Assembly (NCBI RefSeq): GCF_000002985.6 | Contig: NC_003283.11 | Span: forward strand, 2,418,001 to 2,482,000 | Reading direction: 5' to 3' | From: Caenorhabditis elegans | Lineage: Eukaryota; Nematoda; Chromadorea; Rhabditida; Rhabditidae | Length of the DNA: 64,000 nt | Shown: in pieces, positions 1 through 11,348 of the stretch | How the letters are laid out: each line of letters opens with the position of its first letter | Position numbering within the stretch: the first letter of the stretch is position 1 | Notes under the pieces: model-generated | What the model saw: only the letters and a program-made list of their open reading frames with translations | The model's database searches: none | Told to the model about the DNA's origin: nothing | Made by a program: the position numbers and the translations under genes

Positions 1-90
1 AGGCTCCCATGCAGGCGCCAAGACGATGAGGCAGGTTGAAGACCGGTATCAGGCCCTGAAACCGCGCCTGCCTCCCATGGAACCCTGCTG
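1..90. repeat. R5 GCCTGCC/CCGCGC repeat, partial
   Basis: This GC-rich segment contains GCAGGCGCC and CCTGAAACCGCGCCTGCC, which recur near 12.1-12.4, 25.0-25.2, 50.9-51.1 and 59.9-60.0 kb. It runs off the left edge of the window. No open frame is supported. Confidence 0.6.
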
Positions 91-714
91 AAAAATGACA
101 GAAAAGTAGATTAGGGGCCATGTCGTAGCTTCTTGATCACTTTGTAACTTTTTCTCCAGATTCTGCACCTTTTCTTCAAATTCTTCAAGATCACCTGTCT
201 CTGGAGATATTCAGAAATTCAATTTTTGCTCCATAACTTTCAGAGTAAACTAATTTATTGTGCTCTAGAATCAGTGATTTGAGATTTACGCCGAAATTTT
301 TTTTTGCGAAAAATTGAGTTACACTTTAATCCTTTTTATGGAGTTTTTGTGATATTTATTTCTGACACACTGCATAATATATATTTCCTATCCTCGACAT
401 AGAACACAGTAGTTTCACTGTGTTCTGCCTAATTAACCTAACCTAATTATAGTCATACTTTTGGTATTTACTCTACATAAGTAGTAGGAAGCTGAAATGG
501 CAAACAAAATGTATAACATTATTTGATTGACTTGAAAATATCTTATTTTGGTATGCCGTAAAAATTCCAAAAATTTTTTAGCTTCAGAATCTTTTTTTCA
601 GTATTCTTATATTGTAGGAAATGTTTTAAAACGTACATTGGTGAAATGGTTTAGTGTTAGCACATGAAAACGAAATTTCCAGAAAAAGGCTTATATCTCG
701 GGCAATATTGCATT
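91..714. other. Intergenic, no gene seen
   Basis: AT-rich sequence upstream of the first receptor. I see no credible exon, RNA gene or clear element. Confidence 0.5.
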
Positions 715-884
715 TTCATTTAGGCTTGATCTACGTAGATCTACAAAAAATGCGGGAGAAGAGATGCAGAGTTCTCAACTGATTTCGCATGGTTAAGAAC
801 GTGCTGACGTCACAGTTTTTAGTACAAAAAATTCCCGCATTTTTTTGTAGATCAAACCGTGATGAGACAGCCTAGCACTGCGTG
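715..884. mobile_element. R1 MITE copy 1
   Basis: Contains GATCTACGTAGATCTAC, ATGCGGGAGAAGAGA, TGACGTCA and a reversed ATTCCCGCATTTTTTTGTAG arm, so the two ends are imperfect inverted repeats. This is the typical R1 organisation; it lies upstream of the first srd-like gene. Confidence 0.8.
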
Positions 885-894
885 AAGTTCATTT

Positions 895-1010
895 AAAGAA
901 TCGAGCCCGTAAATCGACACCAGCGCTACAGTAGTCACTTAAAAGATTACTGTTGTTTTCGCTACGAGATATTTTGCGCATCAAGAATGTTTTCCGAATT
1001 CAGTCTTCCC
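895..1010. repeat. Dispersed CGAGCCCGTAAATCGACAC repeat
   Basis: The strings CGAGCCCGTAAATCGACAC, CGCTACAGTAGTCA and CGCTACGAGATATTTTGCGC are, from memory, a repeat seen widely in C. elegans. Only one copy is obvious here. Confidence 0.55.
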
Positions 1011-1080
1011 GTAACACTGCTTAATATTGCAAACCCCCGTTTACCCTACCTGAATCAACCTCAAATTTTTTTTTCCAGAA

Positions 1081-3583
1081 ATGTCCAAAATTCTAGATGA
1101 CGTGGCGGCAGTTTACTATCCGATATACTTCACAAGTTGCTCAATTCTCCACATTCTATTATTCTACCTAATATTTAATAAAACTTCGAAAGTTTTGAGA
1201 ACGATGAGATATTTCTTGTATCCGTCGAACTTTTTCAACTACGTTTTAGCGGCGTTCACCTTTTTCCTGCAGTTTAGGTTAGAAAATCGGTTTTCGTGTC
1301 AAGACCCAACACGTGGTGTCAGAAAAGTCCCATTTCGGTTTGATCTACGTAGATCTACAAAAAATGCGGCAGCCTTCTCAACTGATTTCGCATGGCTAAG
1401 AACGTGCTGACGTCACATTTTTCTGGGCGAAAAATTCCCGCATTTTTTGTAGATCAACACGTGACCCAATAAACTTACAGGACAGTCCATAACACCCGTT
1501 CTCTGGCGATAATGTGTCAGGGTCCGTGTAAATATTTTGGAGCCGTTTGGTGTTTTAATGGGTATATTTTTATACTGGTAATAATCTGACTTTCGTTTGG
1601 ATAAACTGAAATTATCGATTTTTGCAGTCTGTGGCAACTGCCGGCGGAGTACTAAACATTCATACTTTGTACTATAGGATGATTACTATAAAATATCATG
1701 ATAATATGAAATTTCGAATTTTCATCTTCGGACTCTGGTATTTGTTCCCTATTGCGATTATTGTAAGTGTTCGGTTCTGACTTCCCTCATATTTTGAAAC
1801 GGAAGAGTTTGCCAAACTAGGCCATTTTGGCTCGGCCATATCTAGGGTAGATTTACGGCGCGTTGCGTGTCGCGTCGCGGCTCGATTTTAGTTGTAAAAC
1901 TAAATGTGTTTGTCCGTGTGGAGTACACGACTTTCCCTCGCATTGCCCGACAGGCGATTGTCAATGGAGCGCGAAAAATGCAACGAGGAAGCCCAGAACC
2001 CCGTGTTTTTCAATACTAAAGTTTCACGGGGTTCTGGCCTTCCTCATTGCATGTTTCGCGCTCCATTGACAATCGCCTGTCGGACAACGCGTGGGAAAGT
2101 CGTGTACTCCACGCGGACAAATTCATTTAGTTTTACAATCGAGCCGCGACGCGACACGCAACGCGCCGTAAATCTACCCCAGATATGGCCGAGCCAAAAT
2201 GGCCTAGTTCGGCAGACTTTTCCATTTCCAATTTATGAGGAAGCCAGAAATCCGTGCTCAATTTTCACGGAATCTTCCAGGTCCTCTCCTACATTCCCCC
2301 AATCGACCTGGACTCTGTGTACCTCGAGACATTACAAGCTCACCCGGACTATAATTTTGAGCCCTATAGAAAATTCGGCGGATTTGCGAATTCTCACAGT
2401 ATTTTCATGACGCTCGTCACTTTTACACTGGTTCTGCTGACCATTGTCGCGCCGACGCTTGGCTATTCTTGGAGACGGCAAACGCTAAAAGTTTTGGACC
2501 GGAATATAAATTCGCTTTCCGCACAAAGTGTGACACAGTTCAGAGCACTGGTCCATGTAGGTTTTTTTTTGAAGAATTGCACGGATTTCTGGCTTCCCTC
2601 ATGAATTGATATGGAAGAGTTTGCCGAACTAGGCCATTTTGTCACGGCCATATCTGGGGTAGATTTACGGCGCGTTGCGTGTCGCGTCGCGGCTCGATTG
2701 TGAAACTAATTGTCATTGTCCGTGTGGAGTACACGACTTTCCCAAACGTTGTCCCGCAGGCGATTGTCAATGGAGTGCGAAAAAATCAATAAGAAAGACC
2801 AGAAGCCCGTGTGATTGCGCGTAAAATTGGGTGCATCCTGGTGCATCACATTTGACGCGCAAATTTTTCGTTATCGTTTCAGGGCCTCGGACTGCAAATT
2901 ATGCTCCCGCTGTTTTGTTATGTTCCTGTTGGGTTTTTCTACATTTTCAATAAATATGTTGGTGAGTATGAATAGTGCCAGACTGTCCCTATAACGGTTT
3001 GATCTACAAAAAATGCGGGAATTTTTGGCCCAAAAAATGTGACGTCGGCACGTTCTTATCCATGCGAAATCAGTCTCCCCCTTTTATGTAGATCTACGTA
3101 GATCAAGCCGAAACGAGACACTCTGGCACCATGTGTGAATTATCAAAATTTGACATGGAAATTCAAATGCGCCCTACTGCACAGACGGTGTTTCCCGCAA
3201 ACCCGCGGAATAAAAATATAAATAATTTGAATTTTTCCTCTTTTTTTAAAACTAAACTTTCAATAACTAGTAAATAATTCAGGAACTCAAATTCTCATCT
3301 CCCAATACACTGTATGCTTTATGATAACTTTACCAGCCCTATTCGACCCGATTCTACAAATTTATTTTATAGTCCCATATCGCAGAGCCGCCAAGCGAAT
3401 TCTGACCTGCTCAAGGTCGGAGAGAATTGAGAATAATGAAAGTGAGTTGAATTTTGGAAATAGTTATTATTATTATTATTATGAGACCACAAAAAAATTC
3501 CAGATTCACTTCGTCGAAACACGGTGACATTGTGGAATGGGAGAAAGACTTCTAGTCCTAACCAAATGCAAAATTTGACCTGA
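1081..3583 (+). CDS. srd-like seven-transmembrane chemoreceptor
   Basis: Predicted nematode chemosensory GPCR of the Srd family (Pfam 7TM_GPCR_Srd), expected in sensory cilia; ligand unknown. My exon model is 1081-1277, 1481-1577, 1628-1762, 2281-2556, 2883-2961, 3283-3441 and 3504-3583, giving 340 aa with continuous phase. Family marks are the GPCKYFG motif after TM2, LYYR after TM3, and a C-terminal ALFDPILQIYFIVPYRR after TM7. A TTTTTTTTTCCAG lies just before the ATG and would serve as a splice or trans-splice acceptor. Exon 2 could also end at 1561, but only the GTAATA donor at 1578 keeps the frame. Introns 1, 3, 4 and 5 are filled by R1 or R2 elements. The 3.9-8.2 kb minus-strand paralogue shares exon sizes and motifs. 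The family call is strong; the Srd-versus-sister-family choice is moderately strong. Confidence 0.88.
1311..1463. mobile_element. R1 MITE copy 2, one end truncated
   Basis: Sits in intron 1 of the srd-like gene. The left end ACGTGGTGTCAGAAAAGTCC is intact; the right end stops at GTAGATCAACACGTG, so part of the terminal repeat is missing. Confidence 0.8.
1771..2256. mobile_element. R2 full-length palindromic element
   Basis: Two arms of about 220 bases face each other around a short centre near 2010-2025. Each arm carries AGTTTGCC, CGGCCATATC, GGCGCGTTGCGTG, GTCGCGGCTCGATT and CAATGGAGCGCGAAA in opposite orientation. It occupies nearly all of intron 3 of the srd-like gene. All other R2 copies in the window are single arms. 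I know of no transposase in it. Confidence 0.85.
2579..2812. mobile_element. R2 single arm
   Basis: One arm in intron 4 of the srd-like gene, from CACGGATTTCTGGC through GGCGCGTTGCGTG to AGAAGCCCGTG. The mirror arm is absent. Confidence 0.8.
2974..3134. mobile_element. R1 MITE copy 3
   Basis: Complete-looking copy in intron 5 of the srd-like gene. Its CRE-like core reads TGACGTCGGC, one base off TGACGTCA. Confidence 0.8.
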
Positions 3584-3866
3584 TCTTGATAATATTAATT
3601 TAATTTTAACTGATTTTATTGATTTTCCTTTCCCAAAATCATGAAAAACTGCCCAATATCCGAAAACCTCATTCGAAAATCCTCCATTTTTGCTTACCGC
3701 TAAACAACACGCGGTGCGGCATATCGGAGCATCGTTCCTTCAATTTATTTTTTCTCCAATATTTCACAACTTTTTCATCGTAATTTGGTATTTTTCGAAT
3801 GAATTTTCGTTGTTTTCTGCTAAAAATCAATAAATACAAATATTAATTTAATTTTTCAGTTCAAAA

Positions 3867-4895
3867 ATGCCGAAAAATCAAGAAGATTCCGAGGAGAAGG
3901 GCGAAAAAGACGAGCAAACTGCGAAATTTCTTCACAAACTCGCGGAAAACGGAAAAGATCGCGGACTGCCCGACTGTGTTGTTGCTCAATACGAGAAAAA
4001 TGCTTGGGAAGCTGTGAGAAATTGATTTATTGATTTTTTCCCTTAAAAAAAAGCGAAATTTCCAGACAAACAGTGACGAAAAGTACAAAAGTTGTGAGAA
4101 ATGCGGAATGCCGCCACCGCCGCCAATTGATGGCGCAAAGTAAGCTTTTAAGGTAAAATATTTATTAAAAATACATTTTTTTACAGGAATTCTGTTGTCG
4201 AGGAGGTATGCAAAAACTGCGAGACGATCAACGAAAAGCCCATCGGAATTGAGTCGCAGATTCTCGAAAAGCGGCGAAATGAAGAGATTTTGAAGAGAAA
4301 AGAGGAGAGAAAGTATATATAATTCTTTAATTTTAAAATAAAAATATTTAATATTCAAAATTCAGATCTTTGAAGCGAAGTGCCGAGGAATCTGTGACGA
4401 ATTCGGCGCCAGAGAAAATCCAGAAAAAGGTTCATGTCAAAATAATGCCTAGAAAATGTAAGACTGGTGGTTTTTTCAATTTAAAATATCACGGGGCTCT
4501 GGCCTTCCTCATTGAATTTCACGCGCTCCATTGACAATCGCCCGCCGGACAACACGTTGGTAAGTCGTGTACTCCACACGGACAAATGTATTTAGTTTTA
4601 CAACTAAAATTGAGCCGCGACGCGATACGCAACACGCCGTAAATCTATCCCAGATATGGCCGAGCCAAAATGGCCTAGTTCGGCAAACTCTTCCATTTCA
4701 ATTTATGAGGGAAGCCAGAAATCCGTGAAAATCTAAAAAATAAAAATTTCAGGCGCCCCACAAATCCTCCGGCGATCGCTCGTTCCACCGCCAATCCTCA
4801 CACCGAAGTCGGCAAAGAAGAAGCTGAAGCTCGCCGAAAACAAGGAGCCCGATTTCTTGAAGGCGCTTCTCAACGTCACCGGCAACCCTGTTTAA
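3867..4895 (+). CDS. Small basic protein with a CxxC...CxxC zinc-ribbon-like pair
   Basis: Unrecognised gene. Exons 3867-4013, 4066-4139, 4187-4312, 4366-4457 and 4753-4895 give 193 aa in one frame. Exon 2 encodes SCEKCGMPPPPP and exon 3 VCKNCE, a spacing that could bind one zinc ion. A charged helix follows (EKRRNEEILKRKEERK) and then a lysine-rich tail ending in EPDFLKALLNV. There is no signal peptide or membrane segment, so a nuclear or cytosolic role is likely. TTTTTCAG lies 8 bases before the ATG. The upstream receptor stops 284 bases earlier on the same strand, a spacing that would allow an operon, but the sequence does not show one. Introns are short except intron 4, which holds an R2 arm. 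Its GC-richer codons resemble a broadly expressed gene rather than the neighbouring receptors. Function not assigned. Confidence 0.82.
4489..4728. mobile_element. R2 single arm
   Basis: Lies in intron 4 of the CxxC protein gene, oriented opposite to the 2.6-kb arm (CACGGGGCTCTGGCC to GAAGCCAGAAATCCGTG). Confidence 0.8.
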
Positions 4896-5018
4896 ATATG
4901 TTAATATATTTGCTTTACAACTCCTTTTTACCCTATCTTTTTGTTATTTTTCTATCCAAGTTTTTTCCTTCACACTATTTCCCTCTCTCTCCCCCATGAA
5001 TCACGGGTTCCCACACAC

Positions 5019-5166
5019 ACGTGGTGCCAGGTCGTCCCATCACGGTTTGATCTACAAAAAATGCGGGAATTTTTTTTGTGACGTCAGCACACTCTTAACC
5101 ATGCGAAATCAGTTTTCCGCAATTCTTGGAGATCAAACCGAATAGGGACTTTCTGAGACCATATGC
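5019..5166. mobile_element. R1 MITE copy 4
   Basis: Lies between the convergent CxxC-protein and second srd-like genes. The core is reduced to GTGACGTCAGCACACTC, and the second arm lost the GCGTCTCTTCTCCCGC segment. Confidence 0.75.
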
Positions 5167-5286
5167 ACACACCTATTTCGCGTTATGTGTCATCACTGCT
5201 TCCCCCCACACCCGCCGTTCCATTTTATCTGTTCTGTTGCTATTCATCTCTCTGATGATGATATGAAAATTCTAGTTTTATTCGAA

Positions 5287-8206
5287 TTATAGCTGAGAAG
5301 ACACTGTTGCAATTGTGCTAGAATTTTGAGCAATATTTAGGCCAAGTAAATTCGAAATAAGCTGCTTGGCCTTTCGCTGATAAGGCTTGATGAAGTGAAG
5401 CATGCAAATCGGGTCAACTACCGCCGAGAATGTGTTCAGCGGGAAGATCAAATATTCGGTGATGGCGGTGCCGATTCCTGAAAAAATTGAAAAATGTGAA
5501 TTTTGCAACGGAAAAAAACGGCGCCGCACAGAAAAATGGGTGGAGCCTAGTTTCGCAACACTGCCGGACAGTTTTTAAGCTTACAATTAGGGTTAGGCTG
5601 AGGACCAGGCTTAGGCCTAGGCTTATGTCTAGGTTGGGCTTAGGCTTAGGCCCAGGCTTAGGCCTAGGCTTATGTCTAGGCTTGTCTTAGGCTTAGGCAT
5701 AGGCTTAGTCTTTGGATTAGACGTAGGCCGAGGCTTAGGCTTAGGCTTGAGCTTAAGGATAGGCTTAGGCTTGAGCTTAAGTTTAAGCGTAGGCTTTGGC
5801 TTAGGCGTAGGCTCAGGCTCAGGCTCAGGCTAAGGCGACGAAAAAAAGAAAAAAACTGTGCGACACAGTTGCAAAATTATGCTCCGCCTCTTTTTGTGTG
5901 ACGCTGCTTTTTTTGTTGCAAAATTCACAGAAAAATTACCAAAAAGTTGCTGTACGAGATAAAATGTATAAGGAACCACGTAGAAAAACAACGGAAGACA
6001 CGTTTGCCACGTCAGACACTGCACAAAATGTCGAGTTTGCAGTTGAGTTCTGGCGGATAAAGCCGATTGTTGACTATTGATTTCTCGGACGATTTTTCTT
6101 TAAAAAAATTCAAAATTCTTATTATTCAGGCGCAGATTTGAGTTAAAATGTCGGTACTCTCGGGTCTCGCCACGATAAAATTGTGGCAACTGCAGAAAGG
6201 TGTGCGCCTTTAAAGACTACTGTAATTTCAAAATTTTATTGTTGCGGACTTTTTATCGATTTCATTGTATTTTTCGCGCTCCATTGACAATCGCCAGCCG
6301 GACAACGCGTGAGAAAGTCGTGTACTCCACACGGACAAATACATTTAGTTTTACAACGAAACTCGAGCCGCGACGCGACACGCAACGCGCCGTAAATCTA
6401 CCCCAGATATGGCCGAGCTAAAATGGCCTAGTTCGGCAAACTCTTCCATTTCAATTCATTTAGCAGAAAATTGTCGTATCGAGACCAGACACCGTATTTT
6501 TTGCATAAAAATCGCCAAATTCCGCTTAAATTCACAAACCGTCTCCAAATAATCGCCACCAGCGGCGGAAAATACGCGTGAGCTGCGATGATTCCCGTCG
6601 CAGTTGAGCAAAGAATGTTTGTGACGTCAGAGAAGCCGGATAGCGTGTAGTTTTGCAAGTCAATTGTCGGGTAGAACGTTGTCACCAGGGCTTTGATGTA
6701 CCCGAAGTTGGTGGGGCCGAGGAATGAGAAAATCTGAAAAGAACTGGAAAACTAGGCCAGAGGGTGTTGTGTCGATTTACGAGCAATTTTGAGGACGCGG
6801 AAAAATACGATTTTCGAAATCGCGTTGCAAGCGCGCTCCACGGCCAACTTAGTGTCTCGGTAGGTACTTGGCGGTGAAACCGTAAATTCAAATAATGCTT
6901 TCAATCAGTTTCGCAACATTCTCGGTTCTGCCGCCTAATACCTAACGAGACCCAATGTTTTGGGGCGGAACGCTTTCAATTGTCCGTGGAGCGCGCTTGC
7001 ACCGTACTTTCAAAGTTTCTACGCCTCTTGTCATTATTCTTTCTTGGTTTTTCATACAGCAGAACAACCTCAAACATCAAAAAAAAAACACCGGAAAAAT
7101 AAATTGCAAGTTTGAAATTTATTAACTTGTGGGTATGGTAACTAAGCATTTTCAATCGTGGTAGGACCCTAGCCTACGATTTTTCGTAAAAGCATAACTT
7201 TTTCGCACGAAAAACAGAAATATTCTGTCAAAACATCAAAGTCGAGTGTAGTTTTTTTTTCTTCAATGAGCATTGACCAGTTTTGGAAAATTAGGAAACA
7301 TTGCAATTTTCAGCTTTATTTCGGAGATCAGGTGAATTATTTATTTATTTTTTTTCAGGTGATTCTAAATGCTCAGCTAACCTAAAAACTAACCAGAACA
7401 ACAGCGCTAAAAAAGTAGACAACAAAACAATTGCCAATGAACTTTTGTGTCGAGAGCCTTCTGACAGAAGACATCAAACGTCGGCGGTAATACATCATAT
7501 GGAGGAGGGAGGCCACCACGAGGCAACCTGATGTCTAAAATTTGATTAATATGAGATCAAAAGTCTATGTGGCCGTGGCCGTTGGTCAAAGCAAAAACTG
7601 GGCCACGTTTCACAGTCCTAATCATTAAAAAAATCAGAAATATTTAAAATCTAGACCTTTTTCTGCGGCCACCAAAACGGGTTCATAGCATTTTTCACGC
7701 TCCATCGATAATCTAGTTTTATGTTAAAAATCCAGCCGAGCCGCGACGCGACACGCAACGCACCATAAGTCGATCCAAGGCCTAAGCATGAGCCTAAGCC
7801 AAAGCCTAAGCCTGACCCTAATCCAGGGCCTAAGCCAAAACACACATAAAATATATTTCTGAAACTTACGTTCAACAGATTATACGTGGCCAGGCAAGCC
7901 TGCGGGCCTACAATTGAACAAGGCCCGAAAGATAAAAGTGCGATGGAGAATTGGATCGGGACAATTCTGAAAAAGTTTTTTGGGTCTTACCGCAAAAAAT
8001 GTTTTATTACTGTACCTAACTTGCGTCAAAAATGCCGACGAGCACATGATAACTTGCGATAGTGACGTAGCCATCATTAATTTCCGCATATCTTGTAAAC
8101 TCGGCGGGCTATGGAACACGATGAGGTAGAGCACAAAAAGTTGCGCGGTTCCGGAAAATATAAAGTAAAATGCGTAGTAAACAGTGAATATCGTGTCGAG
8201 ACCCAT
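5287..8206 (-). CDS. srd-like seven-transmembrane chemoreceptor, second copy
   Basis: Paralogue of the 1.1-kb receptor on the opposite strand. Exons, read on the minus strand, are 8206-8016, 7966-7870, 7534-7394, 6733-6540, 6097-5940 and 5477-5287, giving 323 aa. Motifs: [10 protein letters not shown] after TM2, MMYYRRR after TM3, [17 protein letters not shown] in TM6, and [17 protein letters not shown] after TM7. The first ATG in the frame is at 8206; a CTTCAG acceptor lies just upstream. Exon 5 uses a weak TTTAAAG acceptor at 6098, chosen because only it gives [13 protein letters not shown], which matches the paralogue. Its exon 4/5 boundary sits at a different place from the paralogue's, so intron positions have moved. 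Introns carry TTAGGC-like tracts and R2 fragments. A chemosensory role is inferred from the family. Confidence 0.86.
5585..5830. repeat. Degenerate TTAGGC telomere-like tract
   Basis: About 245 bases of GGCTTAGGC variants within the last intron of the second srd-like gene. TTAGGC is the C. elegans telomere unit (established knowledge), so this is an interstitial, decayed telomere-like array. Confidence 0.85.
6270..6459. mobile_element. R2 single arm, truncated
   Basis: From CGCGCTCCATTGACAATCGC to CGGCAAACTCTTCCATTTC in an intron of the second srd-like gene; both outer ends are shortened. Confidence 0.75.
6825..7000. mobile_element. Fold-back element with GCGCGCTCCA ends
   Basis: Ends TTGCAAGCGCGCTCCACGG and CCGTGGAGCGCGCTTGC are inverted repeats. 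The inner parts GTCTCGGTAGG and CCTAACGAGACCCAA also pair. A larger relative begins at 63.72 kb and is cut by the window edge. Confidence 0.75.
7688..7770. repeat. R2 fragment
   Basis: Short remnant carrying CACGCTCCATCGATAAT and GAGCCGCGACGCGACACGC, directly followed by TTAGGC-type repeats. Confidence 0.65.
7780..7848. repeat. Short TTAGGC-like tract (CCTAAGCC orientation)
   Basis: Repeated GCCTAAGCC/GCCTAAGCCT units in the second intron of the srd-like gene. Similar tracts occur at 19385-19430 and 20245-20335. Confidence 0.7.
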
Positions 8207-8478
8207 TTTTAGAATTTTTTGGGGCAACGACTGAAGTCACAGATCAGAGGGACTGAACCGTGTGAAAATAAGAAAAAAAGTGAACTTGAAGCAAGTTTTT
8301 GGAAATGTCTGGGTCAGAAATGACTAGTAAGACCACGTGATGATGCATATATCAGAATGTCGTGGTCACGGTGCATCGGACCGTGAAACTGTCGTTGAAA
8401 GAACTCTTGAAACATCAATGAAACTGAGTTTATTTTAAATTATTTTTGAAAGATCAAATAAATTGTACAAAAGAAAAT

Positions 8479-10130
8479 CTACATATGCGACTGTCGTCTG
8501 AAGTTGGAGATGGTCATACTGTCGTAATTTCCGGTGACCTGCGCACTTGAGTTGTGTTTTCTGCCTGAAACGGGGTATTTGTAAAGTTTTTGGAAACATC
8601 TTATCAGTAGGAGGCAATGAAAATTCCCGCCCTCCGTGACAGAACCCGCGAAGCGTCGGTCGCAGTAGAAGGCAAGTAGCCGGCGCCCACTGTCCCCCAG
8701 TGTGCCCGCAGTTGCCCGCTGCTCACCGACCAATACTCTAGTTGGATTCCCATTCTCTCAAATTCCAATCAAACTCACAGAAAACCGCATTTCGAAAGTC
8801 TCGAATCATCAGCAACGCGATCAGTGCGTCAATGGCCGGATAAAAGCTAATCCAAGCTCCGGGAGCATTCGCAAAGTAGCCCAAATGCACGTTGAAGAAC
8901 GGAAGAAGAAACAATAGTCCAACTGGCGCGAACAATATCACAAATGGCACCAGTGATTGTATGATAAGAGTGAATAGAAGCTGACGGTGAAGATCCCGGG
9001 TCGCAGCACTCATTAGGGTATTCGTCTGGACGGTCTTGTAGGTTTTGAACGCGAAAAGTACGATGGATGTGATGGATGTGCCCATGATCGAGTAGAGGAT
9101 CAATATGGAGAAACATTGCAGCCAGTGAATTACCAGAACACCACACTTGTCATAGTACTGAAAATGACAATTTGTTTAGTACAAACTTTGGAATGTCTAA
9201 TTTTTCGGCACAACGTTCTAGTGATTTTTTGTTTTTTTTTAAAGGATTGTGCCATTTTCGTAATTTTTCCAAGAAGTTTTATTATAATATATTTTCACGA
9301 TTTTTATGTTTTTTTTTCTTTTTTCTAATTTTCTGGAATTGTTTAATCCTTTCCCCCAAGCCTAATTCCCAACTTACATAATAAACTGCCGACAATTGAG
9401 CAACGGCATAACTGTCCTCATCATAATAAAATTTCAGACTTTCCCTGAAACCAGATTCCATTAAATCTCAAGAATTCAGGAGACATGCCTCACCTCAAAT
9501 ACTCTGAATTAAATGGTGTTGGCTGTTCGCAAATCTCCACAGTCACAAGCCAAGTTGTTCCGAGAACGGCTGCCGGGATGAAAAAGTAGAGGAGACGGGC
9601 TCCAGTATAGTTTCGGACTATGTGGGGCCTGAAAATTTCTTGAGAAATTTTTAGGGCGAAATATTGGTGGCGGGGCCTACCTACAAACCGCCATGTAGCG
9701 GTAGCAAAAGTGTGTGGAGAGGAGAAGCACGCACACTCCGAAACTGGAACAGTAGAATGCTGAAAATGGATAGGAATAGGCGAGATAAGTAGGCTAGGCA
9801 TAGGCAGGCACTCACCTGTAATATGAAATCCCAAAACTTTCTCATAGCGTAGAAAACTATCCATATAGACTATCAAGGCGGTTCCCTCGATATGCATTAC
9901 CTGAAAATTCAACAAAATTTTTATCAAAATTTCGCGCTTACCGGTTGAGTCAGCACCTCTACAATCCCGTAGATCATTGAAAAAACGGTGAAAGTCGCCA
10001 TCAAATACTTGTAGGAGCCAATTTTCAGGGAAGCCTTCGAGAAAATTAGCAAGAATAGGTAGATGCTGAGCACCTCGGTCAACGCGCACCCGGTGTACTG
10101 TAGGTAGCGGAGGGCACTTGGCATGGGCAT
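8479..10130 (-). CDS. str-like seven-transmembrane chemoreceptor
   Basis: Predicted chemosensory GPCR of the Str family (Pfam 7TM_GPCR_Str). Exons on the minus strand are 10130-9942, 9900-9816, 9759-9681, 9628-9494, 9444-9378, 9157-8779 and 8564-8479, giving 339 aa. Motifs: GSYKYLMATFTVFS in TM2, EVLTQPVMHIEG after it, HFCYRYMAV at the end of TM3, RDLHRQLLFTLIIQSLVP in TM6, and FYPAIDALIALLMIRDFR in TM7. The ATG at 10130 is the first in frame. Reading straight past 8779 would also stop quickly (at 8738), but a GTGAGT donor and TTTCAG acceptor give the serine-rich tail seen in relatives. The gene is divergent from its paralogue at 13.8 kb, with nearly identical exon lengths. Ligand unknown. 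Confidence 0.88.
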
Positions 10131-11348
10131 TTTTACCTGAAACTTGTCTAAAAATATTTGGAAACTACTAGGTTAATCAAAAAAAAAAACATTTCTAGAA
10201 TAAATAATTGGCTTTTGACGTTTTGCCGAACAAATGAGAGAGAGAGGGGAGTTGAGTATGAAATTAATTTTCCATCTGCAAATTGTGTAGTGGCCTGGGT
10301 CAGTTCAGAAACTCAAATGTGTGATATTTTTCAGACATCTTTTGTTTTTCAAAAACCCATGACGAATGTTGTTTTTTATAATTAAATACGGAACATCTGA
10401 TTAAACATTTTTTTGGCGGAAGTTAATTTTTTAGAGAAAACGAAAAGAAATTGAAATTGTTGGAATCAAGATTTTTTGATTTAAATTTTTTTTTTCATTG
10501 TTTTCAAAAATGGTAAAAATGGACAAATTGATTTTCGGCACATTTTCGGCAAACTACAAGAAGTTTTCCTAAAATGGTAAGTTCTGGCAAATCGGCAAAT
10601 CGTCAATTTTTTGCCAATTCCGTCAATTGGCAAATTGACGAAAAAAGGCCCACGAGATGTCGGTCGCTTTATTTTGTACCGAGGTAATTAATTCAGACAA
10701 AATACAACAATTATACACAATTATCAAAAATTTGAAATATAATATAATTTTAGACAAACCAGTGAAATTCGCAATTGTCAAAAAAAAGTTCTCACAATCA
10801 GTTTTTTCCAGAAGTCTTTGTTAAGGCCTATGGCCTATGGTTTCTCAGAAATATTAGATTTTTATTAGTAAAAGGTCCATTCAGTAGAATAATTATTTTT
10901 CCTACTTTTAAAGGTGGTGTAGTTGATTTTTTTATTTCTTTATCAGACTCGAAATTGTCTGAAAACTCCGAATTTCATAATGAAAGTTCTTGAAAACTTC
11001 TCAAAAAAAATTAAGGCGGGTCAAAAAATGACCTAAAATTAGGTAAAGTTTGAAATTTGATTTGTCAGCGGCTGGAAACTAATTTTTTTTGAAATTGCCG
11101 TCTGATTTTGGGTATTCTAGTTAATTATCTTGCATTTTCAACTCGATTCAGGTTCATTTAAGGCAGATGCACAACCAGAAGTTACCAAATTTTCACAAAT
11201 CTAGTCGTCCATCGACCTTACATTCATCGACCTTGTTAAATGTACCCAAATCTAGTTGAAAACGCAAGATAATTAACTGGTATACCCAAAATTAGACGGT
11301 GATTTTTTCTCAAAAAAAAAAAAAATTTACGGTTACCGCAAAATCATG
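10131..11348. other. Intergenic between divergent str-like paralogues, part 1
   Basis: AT-rich with no supported exon. A fold-back of about 230 bases spans roughly 11090-11320: GCCGTCTGATTTTGGGTAT faces TACCCAAAATTAGACGG, and TAATTATCTTGC faces GCAAGATAATTA. Confidence 0.5.

Noticed and set aside
1904-2410. 168-aa plus-strand open frame
   Set aside because: Runs through the R2 palindrome; the real exon 4 of the srd-like gene begins at 2281 in another frame.
3584-3866. Operon linking the first srd-like gene and the CxxC protein
   Set aside because: The spacing is suitable and an acceptor precedes the second ATG, but no SL2-type signal or clear polyadenylation signal was seen.
7301-7531. Plus-strand open frame inside the second srd-like gene
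   Set aside because: It is the antisense shadow of exon 3 (7534-7394), which encodes TM3-TM4 of the receptor.
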